From NCBI GenBank assembly GCA_013814015.1, contig JACCQS010000400.1, positions 1 through 7,662 on the forward strand: a stretch of 7,662 nucleotides of DNA, written 5' to 3'. Every line of letters begins with the position of its first letter. Position 1 is the stretch's first letter. Below, in pieces: positions 1-5,040 of the stretch. A program made the translations under genes and the position numbers. The notes under the pieces are model-generated. The model saw only the letters and a program-made list of their open reading frames with translations. It was not told the DNA's origin and searched no databases. This DNA is from Geodermatophilaceae bacterium. Its GTDB lineage: Bacteria; Actinomycetota; Actinomycetes; Mycobacteriales; Geodermatophilaceae.

Positions 1-1077
1 GCCAACGAGGTCATCGCCACATTGGCCGCCGAAAGGCTCGGCGAGGGCGCCTCGGTGCATCCCAATGACGACGTCAATGCCCCGTTCTCCTCCAACGACC
101 AGTTTCCGGCAGCGATCCACATCGCGGCGACCCGGTCCATCGTGGTGTCGCTGATCCCGGCCCTGGAGTATCTGGACGCCTCCTTGTCGCGCAAGGCCGA
201 GGAGTTCGCCGCCGTGGTGAAGTCCGGCCGTACCCACCTGATGGATGCCACTCCAGTTACGTTGGGTCAGGAGTTCGGGGGCTACGCGGCCTCGGTGCGC
301 TTCGGCGTCGAGCGACTGTGGGACGCGCTGCCGCGGATCGGTGAACTGCCACTGGGGGGTACAGCGGTCGGGACCGGTATCAACGCGCCGGCCGGATTCG
401 GCGGCGAGGTGATCGCCGCGCTCGCCGCGGACATGGAACTGCCACTGACCGAGGCGCGGGACCACTTCGAGGCGCAGGCTTCGCGGGATGCGCTGGTCGA
501 GGCCTCCGGCGTCCTGCGGGTGATCGCCATCTCGCTGTACAAGATCTCCAACGACCTGCGCTGGATGGGCTCCGGCCCGCGCGCCGGGCTGGGTGAGATC
601 CGGCTGCCCGACCTGCAACCGGGTTCCTCGATCATGCCCGGCAAGGTCAATCCGGTCATCCCGGAGGCGGTCTGCCAGGTGGTCGCCCAGGTGATCGGAA
701 ACGACGCTGCGGTGGCCTTCGGCGGATCGGCCGGCAACTTCGAGCTGAACGTGATGCTTCCGGTCATCGCGCGCAACCTGCTCGAGTCGATTCGGTTGCT
801 TGCCAACATCTCACGCCTGTTCGCTGACCGGTGCATCGACGGAATCGAGGCCGACGTGGAGCGGTGCCGTGAGTTCGCCGAGTCCTCACCGTCGATCGTC
901 ACTCCGTTGAACCGCTATATCGGCTACGACGAGGCCGCGAAGGTCGCCAAGCAGTCGCTGGCCGAGCGCAAGACGATCCGCGAGGTCGTGCTCGAACGCG
1001 GGTACGTCAGGGACGGCAAGCTCACCGAGGTGCAACTGGATGCCGCTCTCGACGTCCTGTCCATGACCCACCCCTGA
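1..1077 (+). CDS. fumC: Class II fumarate hydratase, 5'-truncated by window start
   Basis: Fumarase catalyses reversible hydration of fumarate to L-malate in the TCA cycle, as a cytosolic homotetramer. The frame is open from base 1, giving 358 residues. The family is about 460-470 residues, so roughly 105 N-terminal residues lie outside the window. Visible family blocks in order are the HPNDDVN and SSNDQFP substrate region, GRTHLMDATPVTLGQE (with the His that serves the active site in this superfamily), GTAVGTGINAP, and the signature GSSIMPGKVNP at residues 208-218, which includes the mobile-loop catalytic Ser. The fumarase-type C-terminal domain (NRYIGYDEAAKVAKQS) is intact and ends in TGA. 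Argininosuccinate lyase and adenylosuccinate lyase share the signature but not these flanks. Aspartase is closer, but the wording matches actinobacterial Fum. A hairpin follows the stop codon directly. The gene converges on the minus-strand genes beyond the nuclease unit. Confidence 0.95.
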   Translation, partial: ANEVIATLAAERLGEGASVHPNDDVNAPFSSNDQFPAAIHIAATRSIVVSLIPALEYLDASLSRKAEEFAAVVKSGRTHLMDATPVTLGQEFGGYAASVRFGVERLWDALPRIGELPLGGTAVGTGINAPAGFGGEVIAALAADMELPLTEARDHFEAQASRDALVEASGVLRVIAISLYKISNDLRWMGSGPRAGLGEIRLPDLQPGSSIMPGKVNPVIPEAVCQVVAQVIGNDAAVAFGGSAGNFELNVMLPVIARNLLESIRLLANISRLFADRCIDGIEADVERCREFAESSPSIVTPLNRYIGYDEAAKVAKQSLAERKTIREVVLERGYVRDGKLTEVQLDAALDVLSMTHP

Positions 1078-1096
1078 CCCGCGTGCGCGGGCCGTT
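1078..1096 (+). terminator. GC hairpin after fumC, possible terminator
   Basis: Immediately after the fumC stop codon, CCCGC (1078-1082) and GCGGG (1087-1091) form a perfect five-base-pair stem with loop GTGC. The first bases after it are CCGTTT, so the T-tract is very short. Actinobacterial terminators often lack long T-tracts, so this plausibly ends the fumC transcript. The next plus-strand gene starts about 190 bases further on. The stem is short, so the call is tentative. Confidence 0.45.
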
Positions 1097-1106
1097 TGCG
1101 GCGCTG

Positions 1107-1174
1107 CAATGCACCCGTTCTGCGCGCTTCACACCTGATGCGATGGGTGGCATGCGGGTACGACGGGTGCAATC
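1107..1174. repeat. 68-bp palindromic element, left copy (upstream of nuclease gene)
   Basis: This imperfect inverted repeat is centred near 1140.5. Outer arms TGCACCCGT (1110-1118) and ACGGGTGCA (1163-1171) match perfectly. Further in are CACACCT (1130-1136) and GGGTGGC (1145-1151). Half-sites of the type TGCACC therefore start at 1110 and 1130 on the plus strand and appear inverted at 1145 and 1165, offsets 0/20/35/55. The copy at 2215-2282 has the same length and the same offsets. Hand alignment gives about 45 of 68 identities in inverted orientation and 43 in direct orientation, with matches concentrated in the half-sites. As RNA or single-stranded DNA it would fold into one long interrupted hairpin with a four-base loop. 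Either a multi-site operator or a REP/MITE-like element fits. Conservation of the arms is seen; function is inferred. Confidence 0.75.
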
Positions 1175-1230
1175 TCCCTGTCCGGGGCCGGGTTGTGGAT
1201 TCCCTGGCGGCTGTGCACATTCCGTCGCTC

Positions 1231-1267
1231 ATCGGCCGGCGTGGGCCACAGGCCGATCACTGTGGCC
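1231..1267 (+). promoter_or_regulatory. Two overlapping alternative hairpins just before the nuclease start codon
   Basis: ATCGGCC (1231-1237) pairs with GGCCGAT (1251-1257). GGCCACA (1244-1250) pairs with TGTGGCC (1261-1267). The two stems interleave, so they cannot form together, and the second ends two bases before the proposed ATG at 1270. No Shine-Dalgarno sequence is visible here. The arrangement could restrict translation initiation, but GC-rich DNA makes short stems common and no control mechanism is shown. Confidence 0.3.
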
Positions 1268-1269
1268 GG

Positions 1270-2205
1270 ATGTCTGTTCCCGCTGATCTGCCACCGCTGA
1301 TCCTGCGTCCGCGAGCGCTGGCCGATGGCTACGACGACAAGGAGATCGCCCGGCACCGGCGCTCGGGAGTGTGGTCGTCGGTGCGCCGCGGTGCGTACGT
1401 TGGAAGCGCCTCCGCTGAAGCGCTGACCCGCCGCAGCCGTCATCGCCTGCTGATCGAAGCGACGCTGAGCAAGCTGCGCCGGCCGGCGGTGGTCAGCCAT
1501 GCGTCAGCCGCGGTGCTGCACGGCCTCCCGCTGTGGTCTGTCCCGCTGACCGCAGTGCACGTGACCAGGAATCCACCGGCGAAGAGCGACTCTGATCGCA
1601 ATCTGATCTGTCACGTCTGCCGACTCGGCCCAGATGAGGTGACCGTGGTCGATGGCATGGCCGTGACGACTCCGACGAGGACGATCCTCGATCTGGGCCG
1701 GCTGATCGCGTTCACCCCAGCGGTGATCGCTGCCGACGACGGGCTGCGCCGAATCCTGACGACTCGCGAATTTCTGATGACCTCCCTCCAGGACCTGATC
1801 GGAACGCGTGGCAGCCGAAACGCCGCCCGCGTCGTGCAGTTCGCCGATGGCCGCAGCGAGAGTGTCGGCGAGAGCAGAAGCCGAGTGGTGCTGGCCGAGG
1901 CCGGGCTCCCCGCTCCCGAGTTGCAGGTCGAGGTATTCGCCGAGGGCGGCTTCTTCCTCGGCCGCGGAGATTTCGGCTATCGCCAGCAGAAGGTGCTCGG
2001 GGAGTTCGACGGGCGAGTCAAGTACGGACGGCTGTTACGCCCTGGCCAGTCCGCGGGCGACGCCGTGTTCGACGAGAAGCGCCGCGAGGACGCCATCCGG
2101 GATGCCGGGTGGCAGCTCGCGCGCTGGACGTGGGCAGATCTCGACGTTCGAGGCCTCGTGGCAGCTCGCATGCAACGTGCCCTGGGAAGAAACCGACCGA
2201 CGTAG
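1270..2205 (+). CDS. Solitary nuclease-like protein: AbiEi-type N-terminal region plus DUF559/Vsr-like PD-(D/E)XK domain
   Basis: This 311-residue protein has the two-part layout of a large actinobacterial family usually annotated as AbiEi antitoxin-domain or DUF559-domain protein. Residues 10-45 (LADGYDDKEIARHRRSGVW to RRGAYV) resemble the winged-helix start of AbiEi-like proteins. The middle part (SHASAAVLHGLPLW, VTTPTRTILDLGR) is typical of the same family. The C-terminal part carries nuclease-like acidic positions: E201 in GESRSR, D234 in GRGDFGY, and E245, D247 and K251 in GEFDGRVKYG, followed by KRREDAIRDAGWQLARWTW, the usual end of DUF559 folds. DNA cleavage is inferred and not established for this subfamily. 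ATG 1270 was chosen because homology starts just after it; the frame stays open back to 1096, but through a palindromic element. GTG codons at 1195 and 1213 are alternatives. No clear Shine-Dalgarno and no toxin partner are seen. Palindromic elements flank it on both sides. Confidence 0.8.
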   Translation: MSVPADLPPLILRPRALADGYDDKEIARHRRSGVWSSVRRGAYVGSASAEALTRRSRHRLLIEATLSKLRRPAVVSHASAAVLHGLPLWSVPLTAVHVTRNPPAKSDSDRNLICHVCRLGPDEVTVVDGMAVTTPTRTILDLGRLIAFTPAVIAADDGLRRILTTREFLMTSLQDLIGTRGSRNAARVVQFADGRSESVGESRSRVVLAEAGLPAPELQVEVFAEGGFFLGRGDFGYRQQKVLGEFDGRVKYGRLLRPGQSAGDAVFDEKRREDAIRDAGWQLARWTWADLDVRGLVAARMQRALGRNRPT

Positions 2206-2214
2206 CCCGGGCCA

Positions 2215-2282
2215 CATTGCACCCAAATTGACGGCATTGCACCTGACGCATCAGGTGCGATGCAGCCGAGATGGGTGCAATG
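2215..2282. repeat. 68-bp palindromic element, right copy (downstream of nuclease gene)
   Basis: This is a nested inverted repeat centred near 2248.5. Outer arms CATTGCACCCA (2215-2225) and TGGGTGCAATG (2272-2282) are perfect over 11 bp. The inner stem 2234-2246 with 2251-2263 pairs 12 of 13 positions by Watson-Crick, and the remaining one is a G-T wobble; the loop is CGCA. Half-sites start at 2218, 2238, 2253 and 2273, exactly the 0/20/35/55 spacing of the left copy at 1107-1174, while the sequence between half-sites has diverged. It begins ten bases after the nuclease stop codon and ends 38 bases before the stop of the convergent MarR gene, so it could also serve as a bidirectional terminator. 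A downstream operator would be unusual, which favours an element-boundary or structural role. Confidence 0.8.
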
Positions 2283-2320
2283 CGGCGGCCCATGTGACGC
2301 CAGGGTGATGGGTCGGCCGG

Positions 2321-2845
2321 TTAGCGGGCTGGGCGGAGCGGGGTCGCTTCGTCGGGACCGATGTGCGCAGCCACGAGCTGCTCGAGGACCTGCCTTGTGG
2401 TACGAACGGCCTGGGCCCCCACGACATTGCTGAGGTCGGCTTCGGACTCGGCCCAGAGCTGGGTTCCTGCCTCGATACATGCCCAGGCGCGACCGGTGAG
2501 CCGGACTACCCGGGCACGGCGATCGCTGGCGGTGCGCTCACGGATGACATATCCAGCGTCCTCGAGGTGATCGATGAGGACTTTCGCCGACTGCTTGGTC
2601 ATGCCCAGGTGCGCGGCGATCTCGACACCGGTGGCACCGCCGCGCATCGCGATCAACGAGAAGGCATAGCCGTGCGTCGGACGAATGTCGGCAAAGCCCT
2701 GCTCGGCCAGTCCGCGATGAACTGCTTCGGTCACGGCCCGAGTGGCCAGTGCCAGTAGAGCGGGCAACGGCAAACCCACCGCCGAGCCGACGACCCCTCC
2801 CCCGTCGGCGGCGCAGGCCCCTGCTGGACGTTTCAGAGCGACCAC
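2321..2845 (-). CDS. MarR-family transcriptional regulator
   Basis: This is a winged helix-turn-helix repressor of the MarR type, which bind inverted repeats as dimers. With the GTG at 2845 it has 174 residues. Residues 57-69 (THGYAFSLIAMRG), helix 73-80 (GVEIAAHL), the recognition helix near 83-96 (TKQSAKVLIDHLED) and the wing 102-115 with SDRRARVVRLT are all recognisable. The flanking helices that form the dimer interface are present. The GTG at 2845 overlaps the end of the cupin gene by 13 bp, suggesting translational coupling. However, the first 22 residues look unlike the family, and a GTG at 2779 (152 residues) with a GGGGGAGGGG stretch at 2794-2803 is a real alternative, though that spacing is long. 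It probably controls the promoter at 3241-3269 with its paired inverted repeats, and hence itself. The ligand is unknown. Confidence 0.88.
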   Translation of the reverse strand: MVALKRPAGACAADGGGVVGSAVGLPLPALLALATRAVTEAVHRGLAEQGFADIRPTHGYAFSLIAMRGGATGVEIAAHLGMTKQSAKVLIDHLEDAGYVIRERTASDRRARVVRLTGRAWACIEAGTQLWAESEADLSNVVGAQAVRTTRQVLEQLVAAHIGPDEATPLRPAR

Positions 2846-3204
2846 GGAGGGGTCATCGTCCTGTCCCCCAGAGTGGCCAGGAAGCCGGCCGAGGTGATAG
2901 CGGTGGCATGCACCGCCTCCGGGCCGGCGTTGCGCAGCGCGAAGGAGGTCTGCATCGGTACGATCACCGCATCCCCCGGACCGGCCTGGATCTCCTGCAT
3001 CCCGATGGTCGCGCTGATCCGTCCGCTGTGGATCACCAGTACCTCTTCGCAGTCAAGACTGTGCGCCTCACCGGACATACCCGGCGCGAGTTCCAGTGCC
3101 CAGATCGCGAACTGGGTGGAGCCGCGCGACGGTACGGCCAGGGCCCGGAACACGGCATCCCCCAGAACGAACTCCGGCGCTTCGGACAGGGTGGCAACAG
3201 GCAT
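2833..3204 (-). CDS. Small single-domain cupin protein with degenerate metal site
   Basis: This 123-residue protein has one cupin barrel. Motif 1 is at residues 42-61 (APGMSGEAHSLDCEEVLVIHSG region) and motif 2 at 77-94 (GDAVIVP to LRNAG). In canonical cupins motif 1 has HxH and a Glu, and motif 2 has a His. Here H48 and E53/E54 remain, but the second His position is L50 and the motif 2 His position is F88. Metal binding is therefore weakened or lost, and a sensor or ligand-binding role is as likely as catalysis. The ATG at 3204 is well supported by GAGGAG six bases upstream. It is the first gene of a two-gene unit with the MarR regulator, sharing the promoter at 3241-3269. Small cupins next to MarR genes are often part of stress or detoxification responses, but the substrate cannot be read from the sequence. 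Confidence 0.85.
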   Translation of the reverse strand: MPVATLSEAPEFVLGDAVFRALAVPSRGSTQFAIWALELAPGMSGEAHSLDCEEVLVIHSGRISATIGMQEIQAGPGDAVIVPMQTSFALRNAGPEAVHATAITSAGFLATLGDRTMTPPWSL

Positions 3205-3220
3205 GGAAAGCTCCTCAAGT

Positions 3221-3260
3221 TAGTCAGTTTGTCTGATTAGATAGTAAGTCTAACTGACTA
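3221..3260. promoter_or_regulatory. Tandem 19-bp inverted repeats, probable MarR operators
   Basis: Two sites share a 7-5-7 layout. Site A (3221-3239) reads TAGTCAG, TTTGT, CTGATTA; site B (3242-3260) reads TAGTAAG, TCTAA, CTGACTA. Each pairs 6 of 7 arm positions, and their centres are 21 bp apart, about two helical turns. The distal arms also form a perfect ten-base repeat, TTAGTCAGTT (3220-3229) with AACTGACTAA (3252-3261). The stretch is clearly AT-richer than its surroundings. It covers the -10 box, the predicted start of transcription and most of the leader of the cupin gene, which is ideal for repression by the MarR protein encoded downstream. Confidence 0.8.
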
Positions 3261-3269
3261 AACCGTCAA
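3241..3269 (-). promoter_or_regulatory. Sigma-70-type promoter of the cupin/MarR unit
   Basis: On the minus strand, TTGACG (3269-3264) is followed after exactly 17 bases by TACTAT (3246-3241), which keeps the first T-A pair and the final T of the -10 consensus. Transcription would begin near 3234, about 30 bases before the cupin ATG, leaving room for its GAGGAG ribosome site. The promoter is overlapped by both inverted repeats at 3221-3260. No terminator separates it from the upstream phoH2 gene, so some read-through from phoH2 is possible. Confidence 0.65.
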
Positions 3270-3285
3270 GGATCGGCACTCCCGG

Positions 3286-4581
3286 CTACAGCGGCAGGTC
3301 TTCCAACATCTCGGTGACCAGAGCTGCGATCGGGGAACGCTCGGAACGAGTCAACGTCACGTGCGCGAACAGCGGGTGCCCCTTCAACGCCTCGATCACC
3401 GCCGTCACCCCGTCGTGTCGGCCGACCCGGAGGTTGTCCCGCTGGGCGACGTCGTGGGTGAGCACGACCCGGGAGCCAGAGCCCAACCGGGACAGCACGG
3501 TCAGCAGGACGCCACGCTCGAGGGACTGTGCCTCGTCGACGATGACGAACGAGTCGTGCAGGGACCGGCCCCGGATGTGGGTCAGCGGAAGGACCTCCAG
3601 CATGCCTCGGTCGGTGATCTCATCGACCATGTCGGCGCTCGCGAGGGCGCCGAGCGTGTCGTACACCGCCTGGGCCCAGGGACCCATCTTCTCGCTCTCG
3701 CTGCCCGGGAGATAGCCGAGTTCCTGACCGCCGACGGCGTACAGCGGCCGGAACACGACCACCTTCTTGTGGGCTCGCCGTTCCATGACCGACTCGAGGC
3801 CGGCGCACAGAGCAAGGGCCGACTTGCCGGTGCCGGCTCGTCCACCCAGTGAGACGATGCCGATCTCCGGGTCGAGCAGCAGGTCCAGAGCGATCCGCTG
3901 TTCGGCTGAGCGCCCATGCAGCCCAAAGGCTTCACGGTCACCTCGTACGAGGCGGATCTGCTTGTCCGCGGTCACTCGACCCAGCGCCGAGCCGCGTGAA
4001 GAGAGCAACACCAGGCCGGTGTGGCAGGGCAGTTCGGACTCGGGCGGCAACTCGATCTCGTCTTCGGCGTAGAGCCGGTCGAGGTCTGCGCTGCTGACCT
4101 CCAGTTCCTTCATCCCGGTCCAGCCCGCGTCCACAGCGTTGTGCGCGCGGTACTCGTCCGCGGCCAGTCCCACCGAAGCTGCCTTGACCCGCAACGGCAT
4201 GTCCTTGGTGACCAGGACGACGTCGAGGCCCTCGGCGATCAGGTTCAACGCCACCGCGAGGATCCGAGAGTCGTTGGCGTCGTTGCGGAATCCAGCCGGC
4301 AGCACCGATGAGTCGGAATGATTGAGCTCGACATGCACAGTGCCCCCCGACCGACCGATCGGCACCGGGGCATCGAGTCGTCCGTGCAGGATCCGCAGGT
4401 CGTCGAGGGCGCGCAGCGATTCGCGAGCGAACCAACCGAGTTCGGGATGGTGGCGTTTGTCCTCCAACTCGCCGATCACGACCAGCGGTAGCACAACATC
4501 GTGTTCGGCAAAGCGCATGAGCGCGCCGGGATCGGAGAGCAGAACCGAGGTGTCGAGGACATAAGTACGGCGATCGGTCAC
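3286..4581 (-). CDS. phoH2: PhoH2: PIN-domain ribonuclease fused to PhoH-family ATPase
   Basis: This 431-residue protein has the PIN-PhoH fusion architecture. The mycobacterial PhoH2 proteins characterised in the literature have ATP-dependent RNA unwinding and cleavage activity and are about the same length. The N-terminal PIN domain (residues 5-150) shows the expected acidic residues: D10 in YVLDTS, E38 in VIGELED, D104 in NDSRIL and D127 in VTKDMPL. The PhoH ATPase follows from about residue 215, with Walker A GGRAGTGKS at 246-254, Walker B FVIVDEAQ around D349/E350, and a late Arg motif TRSERSP near 411-417. No key residue is missing. The GTG start at 4581 is supported by TAGGAG eight bases upstream. 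The cupin/MarR unit lies downstream on the same strand. No clear promoter or partner antitoxin gene is seen upstream; in mycobacteria a small antitoxin-like gene can precede phoH2. Confidence 0.93.
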   Translation of the reverse strand: MTDRRTYVLDTSVLLSDPGALMRFAEHDVVLPLVVIGELEDKRHHPELGWFARESLRALDDLRILHGRLDAPVPIGRSGGTVHVELNHSDSSVLPAGFRNDANDSRILAVALNLIAEGLDVVLVTKDMPLRVKAASVGLAADEYRAHNAVDAGWTGMKELEVSSADLDRLYAEDEIELPPESELPCHTGLVLLSSRGSALGRVTADKQIRLVRGDREAFGLHGRSAEQRIALDLLLDPEIGIVSLGGRAGTGKSALALCAGLESVMERRAHKKVVVFRPLYAVGGQELGYLPGSESEKMGPWAQAVYDTLGALASADMVDEITDRGMLEVLPLTHIRGRSLHDSFVIVDEAQSLERGVLLTVLSRLGSGSRVVLTHDVAQRDNLRVGRHDGVTAVIEALKGHPLFAHVTLTRSERSPIAALVTEMLEDLPL

Positions 4582-4781
4582 GCGCGGACTCCTACGAGAG
4601 CGAGAGCTCCCGTTCAGGTCGAAGGGCTCCGGTCCGACCCGTCGAGGCCAGAAACCGGCCCTTCACTGACCAAGTCGTCAGCACCGTCGGGGCCTCCCAG
4701 GGCGGTGCATCCGGCACCACCGAGACCGACCGTACGACGCTTTGCCCCCACTCGCGGCACGACACGCGGCGAGGCAAACAC
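4582..4781. other. Non-coding interval upstream of phoH2
   Basis: No convincing gene is seen in these 200 bases. Minus-strand frames here give low-complexity translations with no recognisable family, and they overlap the small membrane protein gene out of frame. The interval must hold the phoH2 promoter, if the gene has its own, but no good -10/-35 pair was found. It contains the phoH2 ribosome site (TAGGAG complement near 4590-4595), a CTGAC/GTCAG inverted repeat at 4666-4681 with a six-base spacer, GGCC repeats at 4646-4660, and the hairpin at 4741-4778. Confidence 0.5.
4741..4778 (-). terminator. Interrupted hairpin after the small membrane protein gene
   Basis: TTTGCC (4741-4746) can pair with GGCAAA (4773-4778), and CTCGC (4751-4755) with GCGAG (4769-4773), enclosing a GC-rich loop. 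The two stems share base 4773, so the fold is interrupted. It starts four bases beyond the stop codon at 4782 on the minus strand, the usual place for a terminator of the prenyl synthase operon. No T-tract follows, so the call is weak. Confidence 0.35.
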
Positions 4782-5018
4782 TCAGCCCCAAGGGTCCCTG
4801 TGCTGGTCACCGCCCGAGCGTCTGCCGGCCTCCCGGCGTACGGCCAGGAGAGGTCCCACGAGCAGTGTGACGGGGAAGAGCAGCGCCCACCACTGCGCCG
4901 AGAAGTCGCCGACAAGAACGATGCCGATGACCAGGAAGACCAGCAGCGAGACGGCGAAGACCGCCCGCCTCATGAGCCGCTGAGAGGCGCTGTGCCCGGT
5001 GCGCCGCACTGGATTCAC
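4782..5018 (-). CDS. Small two-helix membrane protein, family not recognised
   Basis: This 78-residue product starts at the GTG at 5018. That start is preceded by GAGGA nine bases upstream and lies 22 bases after the stop of the DUF885 gene. Two hydrophobic stretches are clear: residues 19-37 (AVFAVSLLVFLVIGIVLVG) and about 44-61 (WWALLFPVTLLVGPLLAV). They are joined by a short GDFSAQ link, with a basic N-terminus and a basic, glycine-rich hydrophilic tail ending DQHRDPWG. Positive charges at both ends suggest a hairpin with both termini in the cytoplasm. An internal ATG at 4973 gives 63 residues and keeps both helices, but it has no good ribosome site. The position suggests it is the last gene of the operon with the Z-prenyl synthase and the DUF885 protein. 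I do not recognise the family, and function is unknown. Confidence 0.65.
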   Translation of the reverse strand: MNPVRRTGHSASQRLMRRAVFAVSLLVFLVIGIVLVGDFSAQWWALLFPVTLLVGPLLAVRREAGRRSGGDQHRDPWG

Positions 5019-5027
5019 GCGGGGAGG

Positions 5028-5032
5028 TCCTC
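5028..5032 (-). promoter_or_regulatory. Ribosome binding site GAGGA that decides the start of the small membrane protein
   Basis: The minus strand reads GAGGA at 5032-5028, nine bases before the GTG at 5018. No comparable site precedes the internal ATG at 4973. It lies in the 22-base gap between the DUF885 stop codon and the GTG, as expected for a tightly packed operon. Confidence 0.5.
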
Positions 5033-5040
5033 GACCATGC

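Noticed and set aside
282..902. Minus-strand frame of 206 codons inside fumC.
   Set aside because: Antisense shadow of a well-supported fumarase, with low-complexity Ser/Arg/Pro composition.
1096..1269. In-frame extension of the nuclease gene by 58 residues upstream of ATG 1270.
   Set aside because: It would translate through the 68-bp palindromic element and has no family-like sequence. Homology begins just after 1270.
2215..2282. Right palindrome as nothing more than a bidirectional terminator for the convergent genes.
   Set aside because: It may also terminate transcription, but the matching copy with the same half-site spacing upstream of the gene is not explained by termination.
1097..2287. 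TGCGGCG occurs just outside the left element (1097-1103) and at the right element edge (2281-2287), like a target-site duplication.
   Set aside because: It is only 7 bp, very GC-rich, overlaps the right element by two bases and sits three bases away from the left one. Chance is a sufficient explanation without an empty-site comparison.
4592..4915. Minus-strand frame of 107 codons upstream of phoH2 as a possible PhoH2 antitoxin gene.
   Set aside because: The translation is Ser/Arg-rich and looks like an out-of-frame reading. It overlaps the small membrane protein gene and has no ribosome site I could support.
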